From contig NZ_CP150274.1 in the NCBI RefSeq assembly GCF_037977055.1, positions 2,976,001 through 3,040,000 of the forward strand: DNA of 64,000 bases, written 5' to 3'. Each line of letters begins with the position of its first letter. Positions within the stretch are counted from its first letter, which is position 1. The notes below the pieces were generated by a model that ran no database searches, was not told the DNA's origin, and saw only the letters and a program-made list of their open reading frames with translations. The position numbers were made by a program, and so were the translations under genes. This DNA comes from Paenibacillus sp. FSL K6-1096 (lineage in GTDB: Bacteria > Bacillota > Bacilli > Paenibacillales > Paenibacillaceae). Shown here piece after piece: positions 9,573 through 19,300 of the stretch.

Positions 9573-9977
9573 TTATTTGCTTTTTATAATAAGCTTAGAA
9601 AGAACAAAGGTTACAGGAATAGTCACTATAACAACAATTAAGGGTACAATTTTAGTAGATAGATGTAGATGTTCTACTAAAATATACAACATTAATAAGT
9701 TAATGAAATATTGAATCAGATATACAACAGGAAATTTAAGAATTTTTTTGATCGACATTTTTTCTTTGAATACAAACACTGTATTCAAGTAATATGACAG
9801 AAAAATTCCAGAAATATAGGAAACCGTATAAGACAAAGAATAATTCAAAAACAGTAACAGCAGTAAATACACTAAATATGTAGCTAATGTATTAACTCCT
9901 CCACTTATGACAAATTTCAAGAATTCTTTATTCAAAAGTTTGGTCAATAACGTAGGACGGCCGCTCTCTGCTTTCAT
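9573..9977 (-). CDS. GtrA-family membrane protein (candidate lipid-linked sugar flippase)
   Basis: This 134-residue, very hydrophobic protein has four predicted membrane helices and the GtrA/GtcA pattern (FLKFVISGGVNTLATYLVY, SYYLNTVFVFKE). GtrA-family proteins are thought to flip undecaprenyl-phosphate-linked monosaccharides across the membrane. The ATG at 9977 has GGAGG seven bases upstream and lies inside the end of the preceding GT2 gene (50-base overlap). The GT2 plus GtrA pairing is characteristic of Gtr and CsbB/GtcA-type glycosylation systems. Confidence 0.85.
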   Translation of the reverse strand: MKAESGRPTLLTKLLNKEFLKFVISGGVNTLATYLVYLLLLLFLNYSLSYTVSYISGIFLSYYLNTVFVFKEKMSIKKILKFPVVYLIQYFINLLMLYILVEHLHLSTKIVPLIVVIVTIPVTFVLSKLIIKSK

Positions 9978-10863
9978 CTAAAATCCTCCAAAGATATTCA
10001 CCAATAATGCCTAACATAATCATAATAATGCCTAATAAAAAAGTAATTAAAGCAATAATTGTAGTCCACCCTTGGAGCTCAATAAATCCGGATAAAGTTC
10101 CAACTATTACAAAGACTCCATATAAAAAGCTCAATATAGCTGTTATGACACCTATAAAGGACATAAAACGGATAGGAGAATATGAGAAGCTCACAAAAGA
10201 ATCAATAAAAAGCTTAACTTTTTTAGAAAGCGTCCATCTGGATTTACCTAATTTTCTTTCCTGTCTTACATAAGGAATCTGCTCTTGATCGTGTCCAAGC
10301 CAATATATAAGACTCATAATATTAGTATTTTTCTCTTGAATCCTTACAACCTCATGAACAACCTGCTTGTCTATTAATAAAAAGTCAAATCCACCCGTTG
10401 GATATCCCTTTAATGCAAATTTCTCTAGCAAATAATAGTAAGTATTAGAGAATAACTTTTGAGAAAACGATTCTTCCCGATCTTCTCTCGTTGCTAGTAC
10501 AACCTTTTTGCCGGATCTCCAGTGTTCTATCATCTCCTTGAATAATTCTGGAGGGTCTTGCAGATCGGCCGCAATGATACCTACACAATCTCCAGTAGTA
10601 TAATTTAACCCTGCTTGAATCGCAGACATGGAACCGAAATTCCGACTTAATTTTATAATTTTAATTCGCGGATCTTGCCTTTTTGCTTCCATTAATAGCG
10701 AAAATGAATTGTCCTTTGAACCATCATCTACAAATACAAACTCAAAATCACAATCCGGTATAATATTCTCTAATTCCTGTAACCGTGGTATGGTATGCGG
10801 GATATTTAATTCGTTAAAGTATATAGGCACAACAATAGACAATTTAATCCGGTCTATACTCAT
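9928..10863 (-). CDS. Undecaprenyl-phosphate glycosyltransferase, GT2 (GtrB/CsbB/DPM1-like)
   Basis: This 311-residue enzyme has an N-terminal GT-A domain ([35 protein letters not shown] with the metal-binding DxQD) and two C-terminal membrane helices (about residues 225-290). That is the architecture of polyprenyl-phosphate monosaccharide synthases such as GtrB and CsbB. The predicted reaction is transfer of one sugar from a nucleotide donor to undecaprenyl phosphate. Given the three sugar genes directly upstream, the donor could be dTDP-Fuc3NAc or dTDP-Qui3NAc; this is an inference. The ATG has GGAGG six bases upstream, inside the end of the aminotransferase gene. Confidence 0.87.
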   Translation of the reverse strand: MSIDRIKLSIVVPIYFNELNIPHTIPRLQELENIIPDCDFEFVFVDDGSKDNSFSLLMEAKRQDPRIKIIKLSRNFGSMSAIQAGLNYTTGDCVGIIAADLQDPPELFKEMIEHWRSGKKVVLATREDREESFSQKLFSNTYYYLLEKFALKGYPTGGFDFLLIDKQVVHEVVRIQEKNTNIMSLIYWLGHDQEQIPYVRQERKLGKSRWTLSKKVKLFIDSFVSFSYSPIRFMSFIGVITAILSFLYGVFVIVGTLSGFIELQGWTTIIALITFLLGIIMIMLGIIGEYLWRILDESRERPSYVIDQTFE

Positions 10864-11941
10864 TTACAACCTCCACAATTCTCTGCACATCTTCCATATC
10901 CATCACAGGACTTATCGGGAGGCTGACAATTTCAGAATGAATTTTTTCGGAAATAGGGAAAACTATTTCACTCCACTCTTTATAAGCTTCTTGTTTATGG
11001 GGTGGGATAGGGTAATGAATCATCGTCTGAACTCCGTTATTAGTCATATGATTAATAAAATCACTTCTTAAGGAAGTCATTACAACGAAAACATGCCAAA
11101 CATGTGATAATGGCCCTTCTTCAACGCTTGGTAGTACAATATGCTTATTATTGATATTGTTCAAATAATACATTGCTATCTTTCTTCTATAATCATTGTC
11201 TTGATCGAGATATTTTAATTTTATGCTCAAAATAGGAGCTTGGAATTCATCCAGTCTGCTATTGTATCCTTTGAATAGATTCTCGTATTTTTTATGCGAT
11301 CCGTAATTTCTTAAAGCGTAAAGATCTTTATACAAGTCTTCATCATTTGTTGTAATTGCTCCAGCATCTCCTAAAGCACCTAAATTTTTGCCTGGATAAA
11401 AGCTAAATGCTGCGGCATCTCCTAAGTTTCCAACCTTTTTATTATCATAAATAGCACCATGAGCTTGAGCACAGTCTTCAATTATCTTTAAACCATATTT
11501 TTTCGCAATTTTTATGATAGGCCCCATATTACACGACTGGCCATACAAGTGAACTACCAAAATTGCTTTAGTATTAGGAGTTATACTTTCTTCTATTTTG
11601 TTAGGATCCAAATTGTATGTCAGCAAGTTTGGCTCTACTAACACAGGTGTTGCTCCATTCGCAGATATAGATAATATCGATGCAATATAGGTATTAGAGG
11701 GTACAATCACTTCATCCCCAGGACCAATATTGTACGCTCTCATAATTAATTCCAAAGCATCTAATCCGTTAGCTAAACCCAAAGCATATTTAGTTCCACA
11801 ATACTCAGCAAATTCTGCTTCAAATGATTTAACTTCCTCACCGAGGATATACCACCCAGAGTGTAGAACTTTATGAACGCTATCTAATATTTCCTTTTCG
11901 TGACGCAAATTAATCTTTTTTAAATCAAGGAAAGGGATCAT
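10844..11941 (-). CDS. PLP-dependent sugar aminotransferase, DegT/DnrJ/EryC1 family (FdtB/QdtB-like)
   Basis: This 365-residue enzyme is expected to transaminate a 3-keto-6-deoxyhexose bound to dTDP. Family signs are [10 protein letters not shown] at the start, [36 protein letters not shown] and the PLP-lysine segment [17 protein letters not shown] (near residue 190). It sits in an operon with a WxcM/FdtA-type ketoisomerase and a hexapeptide acetyltransferase. Together these make the three-gene set known for dTDP-3-acetamido-3,6-dideoxy-galactose or -glucose. The galacto (Fdt) and gluco (Qdt) versions cannot be told apart by eye. Confidence 0.88.
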   Translation of the reverse strand: MIPFLDLKKINLRHEKEILDSVHKVLHSGWYILGEEVKSFEAEFAEYCGTKYALGLANGLDALELIMRAYNIGPGDEVIVPSNTYIASILSISANGATPVLVEPNLLTYNLDPNKIEESITPNTKAILVVHLYGQSCNMGPIIKIAKKYGLKIIEDCAQAHGAIYDNKKVGNLGDAAAFSFYPGKNLGALGDAGAITTNDEDLYKDLYALRNYGSHKKYENLFKGYNSRLDEFQAPILSIKLKYLDQDNDYRRKIAMYYLNNINNKHIVLPSVEEGPLSHVWHVFVVMTSLRSDFINHMTNNGVQTMIHYPIPPHKQEAYKEWSEIVFPISEKIHSEIVSLPISPVMDMEDVQRIVEVVNEYRPD

Positions 11942-11973
11942 TTTAACCCACCTATTCTATTTCGAGTAATTTA

Positions 11974-12528
11974 TTAGTTTTCAATGATGATCTCGTTTTT
12001 TATAGAGTATTGCTTACCGCAAGCTGGACAAGAGAATTGTTGATTCAATTTCTCACCACAATTACAAATGTAGCCTTTGAATTTAGCTGGATTTCCATAC
12101 CAAAGTGTATTATTAGGGATATTTTTAGTTACTAGCGAGCCAGCCCCTACCATGGCATACTTCCCAATAGTGTTCCCTGCAATTATTGTTGCGTTTGCAC
12201 CTATTGAAACCCATTCCTCAAGCACAGTCTTCAAAAATTCAGTTGGATATTGTTTAGAACGAGGTCTCAAATCATTAGTAAAAGTAACATTTGGACCAAT
12301 AAAAACATTATCTTCTATCGTAACTCCATCCCAAATATATACTCCTGATTTAACGGTAACATTATCGCCTAAGATTACATCATTTTCAATGAAGGTATGA
12401 TCGTTAATATTACAGTTGGAACCAATCACCGCATTCGGTAAGATATGTGCAAACGCCCAAATCCGCGTATCCTCCCCAATTTTCTCTGATTCGACAATAG
12501 CCTGTGGATGAGTAAAGTAGTGTTTCAT
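11974..12528 (-). CDS. Hexapeptide-repeat sugar N-acetyltransferase (FdtC/QdtC-like) with C-terminal Cys motif
   Basis: The 184-residue protein has a left-handed beta-helix of hexapeptide repeats (IGEDTRIWAFAHILPNAVIGSNCNINDHTFIENDVILG and onward; this is a description of the stretch at about residues 17-55) and the loop FTNDLRPRS. It should acetylate the 3-amino group made by the neighbouring aminotransferase. After the helix comes an unusual tail, CNCGEKLNQQFSCPACGKQY, with a C-x-C...C-x2-C spacing that looks like a small zinc ribbon. The ATG at 12528 has GAGGTG about nine bases upstream and overlaps the isomerase stop by four bases. Confidence 0.85.
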   Translation of the reverse strand: MKHYFTHPQAIVESEKIGEDTRIWAFAHILPNAVIGSNCNINDHTFIENDVILGDNVTVKSGVYIWDGVTIEDNVFIGPNVTFTNDLRPRSKQYPTEFLKTVLEEWVSIGANATIIAGNTIGKYAMVGAGSLVTKNIPNNTLWYGNPAKFKGYICNCGEKLNQQFSCPACGKQYSIKNEIIIEN

Positions 12529-12935
12529 CCCCCATACACCTCTTTGAATTTTTCATAATCACGAATATAGTCTTCTGCATCGTACAAATGCGAGGCAAGC
12601 ACGAGTAAAACGCAGTTTGGAGAGAAGTCATACATTTCATGCCAATCGTTTGGTTCAAGAATCAACATCTTATCAGGCGAATCCAATAATACAGTACGTT
12701 TACTTACAGCATTATCTAAAAGTATCTTGCAATTTCCCGCTACACAGATTAATGCTTGTCTTGTCTTGTAATGAGCATGGTAGCCTCTTCGAATATCAGG
12801 TAGTGTTTTATATATATAAAAGACTCTCTTGATTTCAAAGGGTACTATCTTATTCTCCTCAATAACTGACAAAAGACCTCTTTCATCACCCTTTTGTTCA
12901 ACACAAATTAATCGACTTTCATTTTTAGTCTCCAT
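12525..12935 (-). CDS. dTDP-4-keto-6-deoxyglucose 3,4-ketoisomerase, cupin (FdtA/QdtA, WxcM family)
   Basis: The 136-residue cupin has the WxcM/FdtA pattern: DERGLLSVIEE, KRVFYIYKTLPDIRRGYHAHYKT (the H-A-H pair is catalytic in the family), ALICVAGNCKILLD and EPNDWHEMYDFSPNC. It moves the keto group from C4 to C3 on the product of RfbB, giving either the 6-deoxygalacto (FdtA) or 6-deoxygluco (QdtA) epimer. The gene overlaps the end of the YfhO-like gene by 11 bases and the start of the acetyltransferase by four. Confidence 0.9.
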   Translation of the reverse strand: METKNESRLICVEQKGDERGLLSVIEENKIVPFEIKRVFYIYKTLPDIRRGYHAHYKTRQALICVAGNCKILLDNAVSKRTVLLDSPDKMLILEPNDWHEMYDFSPNCVLLVLASHLYDAEDYIRDYEKFKEVYGG

Positions 12936-14982
12936 GTTTCCCCTCCACTCTTAAATTCTTCATCAATCTTGTCTTTTCTATATTTTTCATTAATTTGTTA
13001 TAAATAAAATAAATAATCATAGAAATCCATGTAAATAATGTAATCCAAAAAGCAATTATCACTTTGATTGGTTTGAATTCAAATACTACATTATTAATGC
13101 TATTCACAGAATCTTTTCTTATTGCCATAGTTCCATTTTCAAGTTCAATAATTTCCTTATCCTCATCATTCACTTTAGCTTGCCAGCCTGGAAAGTAAGT
13201 TTGATTTAAAACTATATATCCTTCACCTTCATTATTTAACTCGAAACTAATTCTATTACCTTGAACTTTCACCATTTGAGGATATGGCTCTAATTCCATG
13301 GTAGGGTTCTCATTGATTTCATTGACAGTTTTTTTAGTGAACCAAACTACCGGGTCCCCCTCGTGCGCTAAGCGCTTGCTATCTTTCGCCAACTGGAAGC
13401 TTTTAAGTTGAAAGCTCCCAATATATCCTTGATTTTGAAATTCTCTTCTGAAAATAGCATCATTGCTCATCTCAGCACTATCATGAGAGAACGAATTCTT
13501 TGTATAGCCATCCATAATATAAGTATTTTTAATTTCATTACTAAAAGAATAAGGTCTCTCCATAGTACCAATCGTATGCTTGTCATTTCTTTCTATAGAT
13601 AATCCCGAAAAAAGAAAACTTATTATAAATAATACAAAAATATATTTTTGAGCATCCAACTTTATATCAGATAGCTTAAATAGTATCCATAACAGAAAAA
13701 TACTAATAAATAACTCAAGTAAAATATATTTCGGAAACAACAGACTGGTTCCTTGCATATATTGTAATAAAATAATGAAAATAATGAAAACTGAAAAAAA
13801 TCCAATAAACATCTTAATAGGTTTTTTCAACGATTCTATCTCATTTTGTTGAGATAACCTGTCTAAACTCCTTATCGAAGCTACTATTACAAAGAAAAAG
13901 TAAAAGAATCTTAATCCTGCGGGGAACTTAAATGTATTGATACCTGGTACATATTCATAAAAAAATTTATATAAGTATCCATATTTACCCATGCAGAGCA
14001 ATGCAGAAAAAATCATGAGAAAGAACACCCATAATTGTTTTTTATCGTGTTTCCTAAACAAAAACACAGGAATTAACAAAGGCAACGCTAAATAAGTATT
14101 ATCCATGGATATATCTAAAGGAGCGTTAATAGTTTTAGCCATTTGTACAAGCCCTGGTGTAAGAGCAGAAAACCAATTCATAAAATTTAGAGATGAGGAA
14201 GTTGCTACGTCCCAAGCTACTTTCTCCCTAGTTATTCCATCTATTATGTCAAAAGTAGTGTAGAGTGTTATGAAGCTACTACTAATTGCAATAATTACAG
14301 CAATGGCTAATTGTACAATGATTCTTTTGAATTTTTTTAGCAATAGTTTATAACTAAATACAGTATCTAACACTAAATAGAAAACTACAAAAACAACAAA
14401 TGGAGGATAGCTGTTCAAAATTAATAATCCTATACTAAAACCTAATAGAATAGAAAACTCAACTTTTAAAGTTACCATCAATCTTTTGTATGAAAAATAA
14501 ATTAAAGGATAAAGTGCCGCTGCACTAATAAAAGTAGCATGTTCAGCATTCGATATAAAAAGACCACAAGTAGCATAACCAACCGCTCCTAAAGCGCATA
14601 GCCAATGATTATTAACATGTGTTTTTAATGCTAGATACATAAATAATCCCGCCGACAAAACAATAAGCATAAAATATACTTGCATTGAGTATTGATCAAA
14701 TCCAATTAAAGCCAATAACAATGTTAGTGGCGACCATATGGGGATCCCTAGAACGTGAGATAATGGAACTCCCCTATTTACAAAAAACTCCCATAAAGGT
14801 AACATACCATTTTTCAAATGTTCAGATATACTAAAGAAAGATGGGTAAATTGCAGAGTACATATCCCATTTCATCCACAATTGTCCAAAAATAACCTTAT
14901 AATATAATACAAGCGTAGAAAGAATCACGGCTAAATATGCATATTTTTCTTTAGATAATAGATTATCAATAGTTCTTTTCAT
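12925..14982 (-). CDS. YfhO-like polytopic membrane protein, candidate GT-C glycosyltransferase
   Basis: The 685-residue protein has roughly a dozen membrane helices over its first ~450 residues. An extracellular domain follows (about residues 460-640) with the family-typical GYIVLNQTYFPGWQAKVN stretch, then one last helix and a basic tail. An acidic loop after the first helix (MKWDMYSAIYPSFF) is where GT-C enzymes carry their catalytic acid. In B. subtilis YfhO works with CsbB (GT2) and GtcA (GtrA family) to put sugars on lipoteichoic acid. Here a GT2 and a GtrA gene lie downstream in the same operon, which suggests the same three-part job with a different sugar. Function is inferred from family and context. 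Confidence 0.78.
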   Translation of the reverse strand: MKRTIDNLLSKEKYAYLAVILSTLVLYYKVIFGQLWMKWDMYSAIYPSFFSISEHLKNGMLPLWEFFVNRGVPLSHVLGIPIWSPLTLLLALIGFDQYSMQVYFMLIVLSAGLFMYLALKTHVNNHWLCALGAVGYATCGLFISNAEHATFISAAALYPLIYFSYKRLMVTLKVEFSILLGFSIGLLILNSYPPFVVFVVFYLVLDTVFSYKLLLKKFKRIIVQLAIAVIIAISSSFITLYTTFDIIDGITREKVAWDVATSSSLNFMNWFSALTPGLVQMAKTINAPLDISMDNTYLALPLLIPVFLFRKHDKKQLWVFFLMIFSALLCMGKYGYLYKFFYEYVPGINTFKFPAGLRFFYFFFVIVASIRSLDRLSQQNEIESLKKPIKMFIGFFSVFIIFIILLQYMQGTSLLFPKYILLELFISIFLLWILFKLSDIKLDAQKYIFVLFIISFLFSGLSIERNDKHTIGTMERPYSFSNEIKNTYIMDGYTKNSFSHDSAEMSNDAIFRREFQNQGYIGSFQLKSFQLAKDSKRLAHEGDPVVWFTKKTVNEINENPTMELEPYPQMVKVQGNRISFELNNEGEGYIVLNQTYFPGWQAKVNDEDKEIIELENGTMAIRKDSVNSINNVVFEFKPIKVIIAFWITLFTWISMIIYFIYNKLMKNIEKTRLMKNLRVEGKHGD

Positions 14983-15037
14983 ATTTTCTTGTACTCCTAT
15001 TATTCAAACTCTAATTTCTATTTTTAGAACCTTGTTT

Positions 15038-16387
15038 TCAACGGATTACATCATCTTCCTTAACATAATCGCCAGCCTGAACCTCGATTAAACATAGATC
15101 AATCTTCCCTGGGTTTTCAACAGAATGTTCATCGCCCATACGAATGAAAGTAGATTCGTTCGTTCTCAATAATGATTTATTCCCATTCACTGATATTAAT
15201 GCGGTCCCCCTAACAACAATCCAGTGTTCATTCCGATGGTAATGTCTTTGTGTGCTTAACTTTCTTCCAGGTTTAATTATTACCTTTTTAATTTTATAAT
15301 TCTCAGTTGAATCTAAAACAGTATGATTGCCCCATGGACGATAGGCAGTGACATGATTATCGCAGAGATCTGATTTACGCAACTTAAGTTCTTCAACTAC
15401 AGTCTTCACTTTTTGGGCAGAACCATGTTTAGATATTAACAAGGCGTCTGGAGTATCAACAATTATTAAATCCTCAATATCAATAGTAGCAATTAGACGC
15501 TCATCAGATATAATTAGATTTCGGGTCGAGTCTACAGCTATATGTTGTTCATTCTCAGTATTCTTGTTGATATCCTGAGGAAGTTCAGCATACAAAGCTT
15601 CAAAACTTCCCATATCCGACCAGCCAATATCTGAAGGAATCATTTTAACATTATTACTTTTTTCCATAAGAGCGAAATCTATACTGTCTGAAGGGATAGC
15701 CAGCATGTCATCTCGCCCTATTCTGATAATCCCTTCACTTTTCTTAGAACGTCCAAAGGCTTCTAAAGATAGGTCATAGATCTCTGGAGCATATAGCTGC
15801 AACTCGCGTAGAAAAACACCTGCTTTAAATAGAAACATTCCACTGTTCCAAAAATAGTTGCCTTGGTCGAGATAGTATTCAGCTAATTTCTTGTCTGGTT
15901 TTTCTTTAAATGAAATCACATCAAATCCTCGAGATTCAATATAGCCAAAACCAGTTTCAGGATAGCTTGGTGTTATGCCAAAGGTGACTAGATGATCTTG
16001 TTCAGCCAACTGTTTAGCATCTTTTATACAAGCATTATATTGAGCTAAATCTTTAACAATATGATCAGAAGGAGTAACCAAAAGCAACTCGCTTTCATCA
16101 ACTGCAAGACAAGCTAATGCAATCGCCGGTGCAGTATTTCTACCTACAGGTTCTAAGAGAAACTGATCGGTTGTAATATTAAGTTCTTCAAGATGATCGA
16201 GCGCTAAGAAATACTGTTCTTCATTAGAAACTATGAATATCCGGTCACAAATCTCCTGATTTCTCAATGCCGTCATTTGAAATAAGGACTGGTTTGAAAT
16301 TAGTTTATTGAATTGCTTAGGATATAGCGTTCTTGACAAGGGCCATAGACGGGTTCCATTTCCTCCACACAAAACCACATTTATCAT
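15038..16387 (-). CDS. manC: Mannose-1-phosphate guanylyltransferase / mannose-6-phosphate isomerase (ManC type)
   Basis: This 449-residue enzyme makes GDP-mannose from mannose-1-phosphate and GTP. The N-terminal nucleotidyltransferase shows VVLCGGNGTRLWPLSR and YPKQF, then LEPVGRNTAPA, TPSDH, GYIES and FKEKP. A C-terminal cupin (YRPWGNHTVLD, GRKLSTQRHYHRNEHW, residues ~345-445) is the type II phosphomannose isomerase part. It overlaps the upstream multidomain glycosyltransferase by four bases. GDP-mannose could feed the glycosyltransferases of this operon or Gmd at 34.4 kb. Confidence 0.93.
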   Translation of the reverse strand: MINVVLCGGNGTRLWPLSRTLYPKQFNKLISNQSLFQMTALRNQEICDRIFIVSNEEQYFLALDHLEELNITTDQFLLEPVGRNTAPAIALACLAVDESELLLVTPSDHIVKDLAQYNACIKDAKQLAEQDHLVTFGITPSYPETGFGYIESRGFDVISFKEKPDKKLAEYYLDQGNYFWNSGMFLFKAGVFLRELQLYAPEIYDLSLEAFGRSKKSEGIIRIGRDDMLAIPSDSIDFALMEKSNNVKMIPSDIGWSDMGSFEALYAELPQDINKNTENEQHIAVDSTRNLIISDERLIATIDIEDLIIVDTPDALLISKHGSAQKVKTVVEELKLRKSDLCDNHVTAYRPWGNHTVLDSTENYKIKKVIIKPGRKLSTQRHYHRNEHWIVVRGTALISVNGNKSLLRTNESTFIRMGDEHSVENPGKIDLCLIEVQAGDYVKEDDVIR

Positions 16388-19300
16388 TTCATATTCTCCT
16401 GGTTAGAAAAGTCATACGAGATTATATTCTGAGCAGTTTTCACTGAGAAATATTGATTAATATATGTTTCTGAGACCTTAGAGTATGTTTCCCATTCTTC
16501 TTGATCTTGATAGAGTTTAGTGACAGCCTTCGCAAAATCATCAGAATTATCTTCTATCACCATAGCACTTCCTGCATGCTCCAGACCTTCCGCACCAATT
16601 GAAGTAGTGACTACAGGAACTTGGTAATATAATGCTTCTACCACTTTCCCCTTTACTCCAGCACCATAACGTAATGGAACAACCACCAGCCTAGAGATGT
16701 TATAAAACTCTTCTAGTTCCTCATCAGTCACGAAGCCAGTAACAATAATATCATCTGTTGCTCTAGCCTTTAAGTCTTCAGGCGGATTGGATCCAACTAC
16801 GTATAGTTTAATATCTGAAATTTGCCGCTTAATAAGATTGAAAACCTCGTCAAGGAACCATGTTATTCCATCATAGTTTGGAGTGTGATTAAAACCACCT
16901 ACAAACAGTAAATTTTTTCTGTCCTCAAATCCTAAAATCTCTTTGCCAAGTCCATAGGAATGCTCATAAGGAAACAACGGTATATTCCGCACTGGTTTAC
17001 CTGGAAATTCTTTTTGTAGTAGTTCTTGCTCATAAGTTCCCACTACATGTATCACGTCAGCATTATCAAACAATCCAAACTCCGTTTTTTTCCATTCTTC
17101 AGAGGACTTCAGTAAACTAGAATTTTTGGTGAGTTCATAATTTCTCTTTTCTCTAACATAGTGTAAATCATGTCCGAAGTAGATAATTTTAGCGGATGTA
17201 TTTTTCCTGAAAACATCAATATATTTAACAGAGATATGAGGACGATTTAAGTATACATAATCAATATATGCCCCGTTACTTTTTATCCATTTATTTATAT
17301 TTTTCGCATAGTAATCACCATAAAGCACTTCCACCCCTGCATTCTGCAGCTCCGACGTATAGGGTTCATGTTTAAAATAATTATCTCCTATGAAAATAAC
17401 ATGAAATCCCATAGATACAAAAAGCTTGATATAGAAAGAAGTGCATCTTCCACCTGCATCTTTATCATAGTGAGGAACATAATGGTCAACTACAACAATT
17501 GTTTTGCGCCCCTTACTCCTATCCCTTGCCCAGAAAACATGCTCCGCATTAGAGAAATGTTCCCTTTTCAACACAGAAGACCACTTTTCAAGGAACTTTT
17601 CCTTGTTTTTGACTTGATAGCTTTTTATTCCGCTATTTGTATCAGTACCATGAGATATGCCCTCAAAGTGAACAACTATTGACTTAGGATGAAGCACTAC
17701 CTTATAACCCAGACGTCTAACCTCAAATGCCAAATCTGAATCCTCAAAATATGCCGGTTCATATCTCTCATCAAAACCGCCCAATTCTCCCCAGATACTG
17801 CTTCGCACAAGAATTGCTGCTCCAGATATATAGTCCACTTCTTTAACGTAGTTATATTCAGGTTTTTCAGGATCATCTAAGCGCCCATAGTTCCAACCGC
17901 TTGCATCATTCCATATTATCCCGCCTGCTTCTTGTAATCTTCCATCGGGATAAACAAGTTTGGACCCAACCATACCTATCTCTTGATCAGACTCAGCAAG
18001 TTCAACCAACGAGCTAAGCCATTCCGTTTGTACATTTGTATCATTATTCAGGAAAAATATATATTTCCCACGCGCGAGCTTGGCGGCATTATTACAATTC
18101 AAAAGAAAACCTCTGTTCACACCATCTCTAACTACTGTTATGTTTTCAACATATTCCGCAATATTAACCGTTTCATCATTAGACATATCATCAGCAATAA
18201 TTATTTCGTAGGATACGTCCGTAGTATGTTGCAATATAGAAGCAAGACATGAGTACGTATAATTCCACTGATTGTATACTGGGATAATAATAGATACTTG
18301 AGGATTTTCTATAACATCAAATATCAACTTATTATATCTCTCAGGGGTATATAGTTGAACTTCCAAATCCTTCTGTTCGATTTCCGAATGACGATCAACA
18401 AATACATCAATGCGATCTTCTAAACGAGAGTTGTCTTCAGTTTCCATATAGTATTTCAATTTCCTCAGGTTACTTTTATTAAGTCGAGAAAACATTAGTT
18501 TTGGATGTCTTAAAGTTTTAAAAGCCAATTTAGAAACTACTCTTCTTTTACTATCCTGAGGAATTATAAAATCTCTGAGTTTATAATATTTAGTTAAGAT
18601 TTTCCATCCAGATGATGAATAGATTTTTTGAAGCTCTCTCTCCTGTTGCAAAAGGAGGTTAATATGACCCAATTTATTGTTTAATTCAATGCTCAAATAC
18701 TCCAATTTAGAATTGAGCTTTGCGAAATCAGATTCTAATCTACTTACCTTATGTTCAGATTCTTTCAATTCATTCTGTTTTAAAAGTAAATTTGAGGAAA
18801 GTTCCTTCACTTCATTTCCTTTGAGGAGCAGCTTTGATGAGAGTTGTTTCACTTCCTGTTCTAGGCTGCTGATTTGATTTGCTGCCAGTTCTCCCTTTTG
18901 GTTCAATTTTTGAGAAGCACTGTATTCCTTCCGTAAAAAAATCAGCTCTTGATCAAGAATTGAAATATGCCGATTTCGTTCTTCCACTTCATCCTGTAAA
19001 ACTAAAATTCTTGAAACAATCTCATTATATTTTTGCGGGTATATTGCCACTGATGCTATAGGCATTGAATTTTCAGCTATGTTCGAACAAAATGCTATCA
19101 TATATTTTTGGTGAATATCATCTACCGAGGAACTATTTAACCCCCTATAGAATTGTTTATTGTCGTTGTTATGTGAGTCAACTATACTCACCACTTCAAA
19201 TCTTTGAGAAGCAATTTTTATGTTTTCAAAAAAACTATTCAATAAATGGATGAATTCGTCCTCATACAATTCCTTTACATGAAAAGGATTCGAATAATTA

